A stretch of 64,000 bases of DNA, taken from Deroplatys truncata. Taxonomy: Eukaryota; Arthropoda; Insecta; Mantodea; Mantidae. Below the pieces are notes generated by a model. It did not search any database, had not been told where the DNA came from, and worked only from the letters and a program-made list of their open reading frames with translations. The first letter of the stretch is position 1, and every line of letters begins with the position of its first letter. Location: contig CM060988.1 in the NCBI GenBank assembly GCA_030765065.1, positions 198,398,565 through 198,462,564 on the forward strand. Direction: 5' to 3'. The position numbers and the translations under genes were made by a program. Shown in pieces: positions 23,341-34,118 of the stretch.

Positions 23341-26300
23341 CTACTCTAGACTTTGGCCCTCATGCATCGATGTGTGCCTTTTCAAACTTGATAAACGCGT
23401 AAAAGCCTTTTCACAAATGTTACACTTGTGTGGCCTTTTGCCCTCATGCATCAATGTGTGCATTTTCAAATCTGACGCATACCTAAAAGCCTTGTCACAA
23501 ATGTTACATTTATGTGGCCTTTTGCCGTCGTGCATCAACATGTGCGTTTTCAACCTTGTCAAATGGGTAAAAGCCTTGTCACAAATGTTACACTTGTGTG
23601 GCCTTTTACCCTCATGCATCAATGTATGCATTTTCAAACTTGACAAACGGGTAAAAGCCTTGTCACAAATGTTACATTTGTGCGGACTTTTGCCCTCGTG
23701 CATCAATATGTGTATTTTCAAATGTGATAATTGCGCAAAAGTCTTGTCACAAATGTTACACTTGTGTGACCTTTTGCCCTCATGTATCAATGTGTGCATT
23801 TTCAAATTTGACAACTGACCAAAAGCTTTATCACAAACTTTACACTTGTGTGGCCTTATGCCCTCATGAATCAATGCATGGATTTTCAAATTTGACAATT
23901 GACTAAAAGCCTTGTCACAAATGTTACACTTGTGTGGCTTGCCCTCGTGAATCACTTTGTGCACTTTCAAACGTGACAACTCAGTAAAAGCCATGTCACA
24001 AATGTTACATTTATGTGGCCTTATGCCCTCGTGCATTAATGTGTGTTTTTTCAAATGTGACAATCGAGTAAAACCTCTGCCACAAGTGTTACACTTGTGT
24101 GGCCTTTTGCCCTCATGTATCAATGTGTGCATTTTCAAATTTGACAGCTGACTGAAAGCTTTATCACAAATGTTACACTTGTATGGCCTTATGCCCTCAT
24201 GAATCAATGTGTGGATTTTCAAATTTGACAACTGACTAAAAGCCTTGTCACAAATGTTACACTTGTGTGGCTTGCCCTCGTGTGTCAATGTGTGCATTTT
24301 CAAATGTGACAACTCAGTAAAAGCCATGTCACAACTGTTACATTTATGTGACTTTATGCCCTCGTGAAACAATTTATGTCTTTTCAGACATGGAAGCCGT
24401 ATAAAACACTTCTCACAAGCATCACACTTGTACACCTTTTTGTTGCAACAACTTAAATTCTCACTATCCAAGTTTGACTTGCAATTCACATTATTGACAT
24501 GTTGATTTATGTCGCTTTGCTGAAAGACATTATTTTGTTTCAAACAGGAAGCCAGGTCCCCAATTTTCCCACCGTCAGCATTTTTTGAGGAAACACTTGT
24601 TTTTATTGAAGATATATCTGTTACACCACTTTCTTGATTTTGAAATTTTCTTTCACATTCAGAACCATCCTTTGTCATATTCAAGCTTATACCTTTTTCC
24701 AAATCTTCACTGAGGAATAAAGCTGAGTTACAACTACAACCTCTCTCTTCACATAAACTGAAATTTAAGGAAAACATAATCAGTTTACTAGAACCCAGGA
24801 ATGAGAAACTAACTTGAGTGGAAAAGAATATGAATGTTTCTTAGGATTAGTTTGACATCCCTAAAGCTAAATTTGTAAAGTTGGTGAAACCCAGCATTAC
24901 AGTCTAAAGCTTTCACATTGCTGACAATCAATCCTGATGTACATTACAGATGTAGATTGTAAGGAGTTAAAAAGAATGTCAGAGATTTCCTTACTACTAC
25001 CATGCTGTTAAGTAATTACAATTGAGTACAATATTTCTGACATAATTTTGAATAATTCCAGTTAGGTTTTTTGTGTACCTCTCCCATCAATGTGCACTTC
25101 TGAAAACCTGTGTCAGAGTAATGAAAAACAACTGTGATATAAAATAAGAGTTCAACTGGAGACACTAGTACATAATGCTACTGTACAGAGCAAGTGTGAA
25201 TTTACTTGCAAAGAACAAATATAACACAAAAGGAGAACTGTGACAGTGTATCTAATAATTTATCAAGTTATTCCACTGTACTTATTAAGTTAGGAAAATA
25301 GTTCAATACCTAACACTAACAAAGAATATAATAATGTGTATAAAGTCACTGATACAACTTTGTCAATTACTCATTACTCACAAGTACTCACTGCAATCAT
25401 TAAGATGAAGAATAGTTCCACACCTAACACTAACAAGCAATATTAGGAAAATTTAAAAAAATTATAGAAGTCAGTGGACAAAGCCTAAACTAGAGTACTT
25501 ACCCTGGTGAATCTGTGGAGGAAACATTCTCATCTGTTCCATTCTGTAACAGAATAATTCATAAATACACTACATGGTCTATTTATACCTTAATATTTAT
25601 CTCTTCAGAAAACAGGTCAGAATCAAATGCAGGTAGACTATGTATATTCAACAAATGACAGATTACTTTATATAAAAAGCATAATAGAATGATGACATTC
25701 TTCCATGAAAGCAAATGAATATTTTGCAGAACATAACTCACTATATAGCTTTGAGTTTTGAAATGTTTTAGAAAATGTTTGAATGGTAAAATTCTATTAA
25801 ACACTATTTTATTACATTGACATTTGAAAAAGAAGCTAGAAAGAGTCATGTGTTATTGAATTTAATTAAAGGTGAGTCGGAATTGTTACACTAACATCAC
25901 TTATGTAATTTTATTATTAATTCAGTAAATTCAGGTTTGTTAATTACATTTAATTCAAGAAATCTGTGACCAGATGAAATATTTCTACCCTTTCGAACTA
26001 AAGACATATTTCTGATGCGTTGATGACGTGTCTACAATCTGCAACATTTAGCTTTAAAATTTCTGTGTGCTTTGTGCCAAATTGACCCTCCCCTGGAGAA
26101 ACCTACTCTAGGCGACTACAGGCTTCACTAAAGGAAGGTTGACGTCTGCGGTAACAGTAGTGAAATGAGTATGGTGGTGCTTTGTAAAGGAGACGTCAAG
26201 ACAAAGAAGAAAGGGCACAGTTAATTTGATTCATGTAGTATGTCGCCGAATGCGGTTGTCACTGCGCAGACCCCGATTCAGTCCCAGCTCTGCTCATCGT

Positions 26301-28621
26301 GCAGTGGATGAAGCTGAAGTTAGTCTTTCTTCAACGGTGAGGAACTTCATGAGGAAAACGGCAGGGCAACGTTTAGGCAGAAGGCACTGTGGACAGTGTT
26401 TCTAAATTCCTTTTTGTTTAACTTATTCAAAATTATCTTTAGTAACTATTAACCGGGAAAGATTGATCGTGCGAAATATAGACTTACTGGTGTTTTAAAT
26501 TTGAAATATATCAGTAAATGTGACAGCAGGAAGCAAGTATGTAATAATTGTAATTTAATTCAATGGATTGAAGCCGTAAAGAATTTAAAGAATTCTGGAA
26601 AAATAAGGGTTTCTGAAATTGCAATCATATATCTTATAGAAGTGTAAACTTATTAAATGAAAGAAATTTGGCTTAATTAATTAATTTATGTAATATATTG
26701 TCAAGTAGTAATCTGCAATCATTCCTACTTTAATCCACTTCTTATTAGGACAGAAACACATGTTTCAGCTTCAAGATGTCCATGATGCAAATAAAGAATC
26801 ATTTGTTGAATCCAATTTACAAAAGCCAAGAAGACATTTACTACCTTGCTGTACATCATACAAAGATGTTACAAAGTTAGGGTTCAGATGTTTAGTCGTC
26901 CTCCATGGTGTAGTGGTTACCATGATAGCCTCCAGTTCCCGAGGTCACGGGTTCAAACCCAATGGAGGGCGGTGGATTCTTTCGAGCGTCAAAATCCTTA
27001 GCATGGCTTCCTTCAGAAGGGAAGTAAAGCAACTTGTACCATGTAAAAGAACCTCAAGCCTGATAAAGTCTTCTCTGAGCAAAATTACTGGTCTTTCACG
27101 CCCAATATAGGATGGCATGCTAAGGACCACAGCAATTAAAGAGCATCCAAAAATAAAACTCAATTTAATATAATTTTCAGATGTTTAATATTTTAACATT
27201 CTTATGTTATAAAAATTATATGTAGTTCTAGAAAATCTTTTATTAAAACCAACTGAGATCCTTTTTCTTTATTATAACACAAATTTTCTAGGAAGTAGAA
27301 TGCCTAGCAACAAGAAGAAAGAAGCATGTCAACATTGCTGGCTTTGTAGAACATACAATGATTAATTATAAGTCACATATCTCTTTGCAGTTGCTAAATG
27401 AGAAAAAACTGTCTCTCTTGTGTTTATAACAACAGCTTTGAGTAAACCTGAAGTGATGGGAGTTAGCATTTGTATGTTTGCTTATAACTTCATGCACTAT
27501 TTACACTATCACATTCAGAACTCTTGTGTGAAGTGCAATGCAAATTGTCATTATGGAAATGTACCAGATTGTTTATATATAGAATAGATTATCAAAACAC
27601 CAACTGTTTGACTAGAACTGTAATAAGGCTATCACTAGCAGACTCGTATTAATAAAACTGAGTATATGAGGGTGTTCAAAAAAAAAACTATTCCCAACAT
27701 TTCTTCCATTTTGGGAAAGTCTCCTGGTATGCACTTTCTGGGATGGAGCACATGTCTCTTGTCACAATGTCCTGAATGTCTACTATGATTTCGAAATTAT
27801 GTCATTTAAAGGTTTTTTTGTTTTTTTTTAATATATGGACACTCCTTAACTACTGTGGTTCTTAGCATTCCCTTCTATATTGGAAGTGAAAGACTGGAAA
27901 TTTTACTCAGAGGTCTGTTTATCAGGCTTGAGGTTCTTTTATGTGCAATAAATCTATAACACAGGATCAGCAGTTTTACTTCCCTTCAAAAGAAAGTCAC
28001 GCTAGGACAAAACTTTTCCTTTTGAACCGAGTGTATACAGTGAGTTCAACAGAAAAACCATGTGGTAACATTTTACATGTTTTGAAGTACAATATTTACA
28101 AAGAAACTTCTTTCCCAGGAGAAATAAATTAATTTTATTTCTTTATACCATAATTCAGAGTTGCATGTAGCAAATGATTAAAATAAACACAAAAAACGGA
28201 TACATCTTTAAAGCATAACTTACCTTATTGCCATCATAAACATACAGAGTTTCTGTGGAAGTTCTTTCCAGCCACCACTGTTTCTCTTCAATTTCTATTT
28301 TGGTTTCACTTTCACTGTCTTTGTTACTTTTGTAAGATCCGATTATAGGGTCTCCTAAAATAAATTCTTCTTGATTCTGTGAACAAAGGTTTGAAAGCAG
28401 AACCTTTTGTTCAATTTCCGCTTTGGCATCTGCATCACACTCACTGCTACTTGTAACAGTTTCACTCTTAACTTTCTTTACAAAGTCTTTGGAACAAAAC
28501 TCTCTCTCATTCTCTAAACAAATGTCTGTGAAATAAGGCTCCTCTTTGATTTCTACTTTGATATCCATTTCACTATAGTTGTTTTTTTTAACAGTTCTGT
28601 TCTTAAATTTCAGTAGCAAGT
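23341..28621 (-). CDS. C2H2 zinc-finger protein gene, three exons recognised (5' end outside)
   Basis: A probable nuclear DNA-binding regulator. Exons on the minus strand are 28,621-28,224 (acceptor TTTCCTCAG, donor AAG/GTAAGT), 25,543-25,503 (acceptor CTGTTACAG, donor AGG/GTAAGT) and 24,757-23,341 (acceptor AAATTTCAG). The phases agree and the frame stays open across all junctions. The 5' exon starts inside a codon, so at least one upstream exon is missing from this model. The N-terminal part is acidic, with repeated KxEIKEEP- and EIEEK-like stretches. The last exon encodes 13 tandem C2H2 fingers. Each is of the form HKCNICDKAF-x5-LK-x2-H-x4-H, and the linker is HEGKRP rather than the common TGEKP. 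Two linkers are two residues shorter (HEGKP). The ATG at 24,777 lies in the intron and is not the start. SINE copies 5 and 6 lie in the long intron. The target is unknown. Confidence 0.88.
24758..25502 (-). other. Intron of the zinc-finger gene
   Basis: Bounded by GTAAGT and TTTCAG on the minus strand. A roughly 130-base piece is duplicated: 25,285-25,330 and 25,400-25,445 share CCTAACACTAACAA. Confidence 0.75.
25869..25902. repeat. Right arm of the perfect 34-bp inverted pair
   Basis: Starts AAGGTGAGTCGGAATTGTTA. It is the exact reverse complement of 22,528-22,561, and probably a second fragment of the same Penelope-like element's end. Confidence 0.95.
26898..27166 (+). mobile_element. tRNA-derived SINE, copy 5
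   Basis: Full head from GTCCTCCATGGTGTAGTGG, B box GGTTCAAACCC, and body to AAATAAAACTCAATTT. It lies in the intron, antisense to the zinc-finger gene. About 25 bases of the body are deleted relative to copy 7. Confidence 0.88.
27825..28005 (-). mobile_element. tRNA-derived SINE, copy 6, head missing
   Basis: The tail and body are in minus orientation, from ATATGGACACTCCTTAAC to AAGTCACGCTAGGA. The tRNA-like head is absent (5'-truncated). Confidence 0.8.
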
Positions 28622-29929
28622 CTGAGGAAAAAGAAACACAGAATTAGTAACATGAAAAATCTACATATATTTTGGTTCTCCACAGTTGTTACACTACATT
28701 TCAAGTAATGGCAAAGAGAGCATACAAAGTATAAGGAATCACAATATTTGGAGTAATGTTCATATTTTCAAAAAGCTTTGCTCTTTACATAAGTACTGAG
28801 ACTTAAGTGATAATCATGCTCTGGATATGCTTATACCTAACACACATTAACCCTTGGATGCATGAGGATTCAGACTGCTTGATTGGGGCTTCAAAAGCCC
28901 ACTTTGAAAATTCTATAAATTGTGGGACGCAGTGGCTATGGTCCAAGGTTATCAGAAAGTCAGCAGTGAATGGTCCGAGTAAACAACCATATTGTCCCTC
29001 CCCCCTTCCAGAAAGTATATCAAAATAGTTCTAAAACCTTCTAAGCAAGATTCCGCTGCTTCTATAAGCAAGCAAGCTCTTGAAGGCAGTCAGTCAGTTG
29101 CAAGTTGAAAGCAAGTCAAGTGCAATAGAGTAGAGTTAAGTTAGTGTGTGCATGTCAAGTGCAAGGTGAGGAGTGGCAACAGTACCGTGATAGAGTGAGA
29201 TGCATTGGTCAGTCAGTGAGCGAGCAAGTTGTTGAGTGAGCTTCCTGAGCAACTACAATAGCGAGTTGGTGGAGGCTTCTGTGACATGCGGCAAGTATTA
29301 TCAGAGTGACAGTTGTGGAGAACTGTGTTCGACTCCCATATAAAGTGAACCGTCCAGCACAAAGAGACTGCATCATGAAGGAAGTGAACTGATGGAGAAC
29401 TGAACTAGTTTACCTGAGTGAAGGGACATTAGTGAAGTGAAGCTGAACAGATAAGAACTTAGAACAGTGTTATTGAGAACTGAGAGAGGAAAGTAACAGT
29501 TGCAAAACTGAACAAAGTCACAATATTGTTATTTTTTCAGCTTTATTATGTTTATTGTGAAGAATTAATATGATAATCAAGTGAATACAGTGCTATAAGA
29601 CATACCAGTCTGTAGTTTGTTTAAATTAATTTAAATACTAAAGAAAAGCTTTACAAATTAATTTAAATCAAACAAATTCCTATTTAAGCTTATTATTCTT
29701 GTTCACATTTATATTACCATTTACATAAAACAAGGAATTACACATTAGTGAGGTACAATGAAAATGAGTCTGCATAACACAGTTATCCAAACACAAAGCA
29801 ATTATTAAATTGTACATGATTTGCACACAATAAAAATAATTTCTATAATATATGGATAAACTAATAACAGTGATGTGAGTTTGAAATGATTTAGAAAATA
29901 TGAGTCGAGTTGAAACATTTAACGTAACT
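28622..29929. other. Upstream flank of the zinc-finger gene
   Basis: I could not identify the missing first exon. 29,060-29,480 is rich in short GTGAGC/GCAAGT/GAACTGA motifs and less AT-rich than its surroundings. It could hold 5' untranslated sequence or an LTR-like repeat, but there is no decisive evidence. Confidence 0.35.
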
Positions 29930-30800
29930 CACATGTTTTTCACCTTAACCGGTTCCAAGAGCTAATTGCTCCCATCATCGGAAGTGGCCAAATGGTTCCT
30001 GTGGTATTGTCCAGTGTGTGCTGACATCTAGTGGTGGAATGATGAATTTCCATAGTAGGTTTGATAGGCACAATTCAAAATTCATTACTTTTCCGAAGTA
30101 TCTAACTATGCTGCATATTTTACTGGTTTTAGCAGTGTTATATTGATGTGATGTACAGCCGCATATTTATCCATCTATTTTTATTTGATGTGTCTCATAT
30201 ACTCTTTTAATTTGGTCTCTAAATTTCTCATGTTTAACCTATGTAGATTTAGTCACATTCTGGACAATTAATTTGATTCTTGTGTGTTGTTCTGAGGTAT
30301 TTGGTCCTTTGATCTGTTGCAGAGTAATTTTTCTAGACTTAACCTGTTTTGTGAAGTTAGACAGTTGCGTATTTGAAGGATGTGGAATTTGTAGCAAGCC
30401 CTAGGGTGGAAAGTGCAATCATTCTGCTTTCCTAATGGGTGTGCTTTGTGCTGTCCTTAATGGGTTTCTGTTTCTTTAAATGTTGAACTTTTTTGTTGAT
30501 GATTTGTTTGGAGAAACCATTGTTTCTAGCTCTGTTGGTAAGTGTTTGTATTCTGTTTCTGTTAATGGTGTGCAAGCCAATCTATGGTTCAAACTGTTTA
30601 GAACCACGTGTTTGTGTGGGACTGGGTTGAACCTATTGGTTTTTATGTAGTTTTCAGAATGTGTAGACTTCCTGTAGTTACTAAAATTGATCTTGTTCAG
30701 TTTTTCTAATTACTTTTAAATCTAGGAATGGTAAAGTCCCTGCATTTTCAGTTTCCATAGTGAATTGTATAGCTTTGCACTGTAAATTGAGTAATTTGAG
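29930..30800 (-). pseudogene. Penelope-like element remnant, minus strand
   Basis: On the minus strand, about 30,775-30,705 encodes IQFTMETENAGTLPFLDLKV, the thumb-side motif of a Penelope reverse transcriptase. Further on, about 30,280-30,235 encodes NQINCPECD and then IYIG, the endonuclease start. Stops interrupt both. The 3' end near 30,000-29,940 resembles the GATGGGA...GGTTC end of the copy at 22,085. It abuts the plus-strand copy at about 30,800-30,830. Confidence 0.72.
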
Positions 30801-30829
30801 TCAATAAACATGGGTAATGAAACAATACA

Positions 30830-31910
30830 GGAATATCTTGCTCAGATAAAGTTATGTATCATGAGAACTATTTTACTTTTAGAGATGAATACTATTGCCA
30901 AATAAATGGACTAGCGATGGGAAATCCATTGTCCACATTTCTAGCCAATTTGTACATGAGCTTTCTGGAGACCCATGCAACAAATGCATTCCCATTTTTA
31001 TTTAAACGATGGTTCAGATATGTTGACAACATCTTTGCAGTAGTTAACAAGAAACTTGCTGAAGATACCTTGAAGTTACTTAATTTGATTGACAGCTCGG
31101 TAAAATTCACAATGGAAATAGAATCAGACAACAAACTCCCTTTCTTGGATATAATAGTCATCAGAACTAACAATAAATTAGAACTCATAATTTTTAAAAA
31201 ACTTAAACACACGGATAATTACATAAAGAACAAAGGATATAACCCAAGACCACATAAACATGCAATTTTCAGCAGTTTGGTCTTCAGATTGGTAAACATA
31301 ACCTTGAAAGATCAGGAATATAAGAAAGAGCTCCAAAGCATCATAGAAGTAGCCTAGAAAAATTTGGCTTTGCAAAAGAATTGGTATACAAGAAAAACAA
31401 AAAATTTAAAAAAGATACAGAAAGAAAGGAAATTACCACACTACAAAAAATAACAGAAGACAATAGTTTTAGAAAGTTCACATTTCATCCTTGGGTACAT
31501 AAAAAATTTCTAAAAGATATTCAAGCAGTGGAACATCAAACTAGCACCCATCAATAAACATAGCTTAAATAACACATTAAGAACACAAAAGATAAAATTC
31601 CTAGAACTAAAAAGCCAGCCATTTACCAGATAAATTGTAGTGATTGCAAACTTAGATATATAGGCAAAACAAAAAGGAACATAGGGGTGAGACTGAAAAA
31701 ACATTTTAGAAATATAGGACACACAGAAACTGAAAAATCTGCCATCGCAAATCATTTCTGGAATTCAAAGCACAACATCCATAATGAAATAAATCTAATC
31801 AAGTCGATCCAAAATCCAATAGAATTGACGATATGGGAAAAACTCCTCATACGAAAAACAAAAGCAATCTACTGAATTTTAATTTCCCTCCGGAAAAGGG
31901 TCTCATCTTT
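30830..31910 (+). pseudogene. Penelope-like element, reverse transcriptase and GIY-YIG nuclease
   Basis: A 167-residue open frame at 30,854-31,357 has YYCQINGLAMGNPLS, then WFRYVDNIFAV, then KFTMEIESDNKLPFLD. These are fingers, palm and thumb motifs of Penelope-like reverse transcriptase. The catalytic YVDD box reads YVDN. After stops, 31,606-31,875 encodes AIYQINCSDCKLRYIGKTKR and the rest of a GIY-YIG domain, including SAIANHFWNSKHNI. It would be a site-specific retroelement, but the altered catalytic box and stops mean this copy is dead. The N-terminal half of the reverse transcriptase is missing. Confidence 0.88.
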
Positions 31911-34114
31911 AAATACATCGAACCGAAAATTACATCAACATCAGGAGCCCAACGGTGACCTCTACACCTCAGAACTCTGCTACTTTTTTTATTATGAATT
32001 TTTATAAGCAGCTTAAGATAGCCAGTAACTATTTGTCAATTTGAGGATGAGTTTAATTTTAAAAAAATAGTCACAAGAAGAGAAATTTTTTGTGTAATTT
32101 TTTTATATATTTATAATTATTTTTGTGGAAACCATGTCATTTAGGATAAAAATCTTTAACCTAAATTCAGTCAAACATTCTGCACAACCACAAAAAATTT
32201 CAAACTCATAAGTGACAGATTTTGAGAAAAGTGTACCTGAAGTTTAAAAGATATAACTTCTGGGAAATTGCAAAAAACTACATTACAACACTTGGATACA
32301 CAAAAAAAAAATGAACACAAATTTCACAGCAGAAAAGTTTTTCTTGCATGTGCACCTACTTTGGTAGACCCCACTACTTAAGTGTTCATGGAGAAGAGGG
32401 AAGCTTCAGTCCTCTCGCCTCTTACAAGTAATATAAACACTGGTTTTTTTTTTGTTAACAATGCTATGAATTGCCAGGATCATATTAGTGCTGTCAGTGT
32501 GCCAGAATCTCGCCCCACAGAAGTTCCTTTACATGCTAGTAAATCTACTGATATGGGCTGTCGCTTTTAATCACACTTAAGGACCCAAGACCTTGGGATC
32601 AATGGCTCAGGAGTATATAATGAACAAATAGAACATTAATACATCTTGCTGGCCAAATGATTCCACGTTTCAATGGATAACATGCCAACATCAGAAACTG
32701 TGGTTGGACCTCTCTAGGGCATACACTTCTCAAAACTTCAGTGATTCTGTGCTGCAGTGCATCTATTATGGCGACCATGAGAAATCCCTTAATTCACTAC
32801 TAACATAACTCTGTATTCAGCAAATGGCACATCACCAACAACATGTTAAAATTGCCAGATGCTACATACAACGAATACACGTGTAAAATAAAAAATGTGT
32901 TTCATATAGGAACACTTTATAAAAGTGAATGCTTAAAGCCAAAAAAGGGTAGAACACATGTAAATATGCAAAACATGCCCTAATACAGGGAGAAGAAAAA
33001 TTAAATCTTAGTTTTGTTTAACAAAACTCAAAAGTGAATGCTTACATCCAAACACACACAAAACTTCTTAATCCTGAGATCCTGGGTTGAATGCCCTGAT
33101 AGGAGCTGTCCATTGCATGGAAAAAGTTGCATTATTCTTTTATTTTCTCTCTAAAAGTGCTCCAACAATTTTGATTAAAATGCAGTGTGTTTAATGCATT
33201 GAAATGAGAAATATAAGTCATATCATGAATTTTCTATAAATATCCTATGAACTTCCTTTTGAGTGAATTCTGTGTAATATGGGAATCTTAAAATTAAGCC
33301 AAAAACCTACTACAGACTGGAAAATGTAGAGCTCATTAAATTACACAATTCATTCAAATATGTATTCTTTTTCCTTAGCATTAGTCATTTTCAAAATCTT
33401 TCATGCTGCAAGTTTAAACCTTTCTATAGCATATGCTTGAAACTTTGTAATGTTTGCTTTACTTCCTATTTCTTATTTACATTTAAGCTTCGCTACATTA
33501 TTTCATGTTATTTATCCTATCTTTAATGGGTTTTTTTTTTCAGTATTCTTGTTTCTCAGAGGTTCCCTACATAAAACACACTTTATTTATTTATTTTTCA
33601 CTTTAATGCTTTCCAAACAACTTTGCACATACTTATTATGTATTTTACATATGTTTTATTTAATCCATTTGCATCGTATGTTAAGCTGTATTTGCCTAAT
33701 GGCATTTAAATCTCATAAACATCACAGCTCGCAATGTGTGTGCTGACCAATAAAAGCTACTTATATTAGCATTTTTAACTAACAGATGGCATTCAAAGGA
33801 ACTCCATATCTCCTCAGAAGATTAATGCTGGCATTATAGGAATGAATAAGGAGGATATGTCGCGCAAGACATTTTGTAATAAAGCAAACAAACATGACAA
33901 GTATGAACGACCGTCTGCAATGGCCGTGCTGCATGTGAAACAAAAGGATGTTTCTCTCCTATTGATGAAACACAAAGTTGCCGCCAAACAGCAAGCAGTG
34001 AACACTGAAAGGTCAGACACCCAGAGAGGAGGTAAGGAAACCAAAGTGTACCCTTGAGTACCAGAAGGAAATGGAAGGTTTCAGTTTGTAACATCAGGTG
34101 ACCGCTTTGTTTCC
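31911..34114. other. Mostly unrecognised non-coding DNA
   Basis: 33,140-33,450 is a diverged copy of repeat X: it shares TTTTGATTAAAAT and GTAGAGCTCATTAAA-type tracts with 15,750-15,930. Small open frames show no recognisable domains. Confidence 0.4.
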
Positions 34115-34118
34115 TATA

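Larger units (their letters stand above)
25544..28223 (-). other. Long intron of the zinc-finger gene
   Basis: A 2.7-kb intron with GT-AG borders. It contains the right arm of the 34-bp inverted pair, two SINEs and, at about 27,668-27,690, a GAGGGTGTTCAAAAAA tract that may be the end of a small DNA transposon. Confidence 0.75.

Noticed and set aside
23324..23818. A 164-residue plus-strand repeat protein (CGLLPSCINVCIFK units)
   Set aside because: It is the antisense shadow of the zinc-finger array, and its periodicity equals the 84-base finger unit.
24758..24777. Start of the zinc-finger protein at the ATG at 24,777
   Set aside because: The segment reads TTTTCCTTAAATTTCAG, a splice acceptor, and the upstream exon at 25,503-25,543 joins in phase.
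29060..29480. An LTR or promoter for the zinc-finger gene
   Set aside because: The composition differs from the flanks, but I see no TG...CA ends, no primer-binding site and no splice donor that fits the first known exon's phase with certainty.
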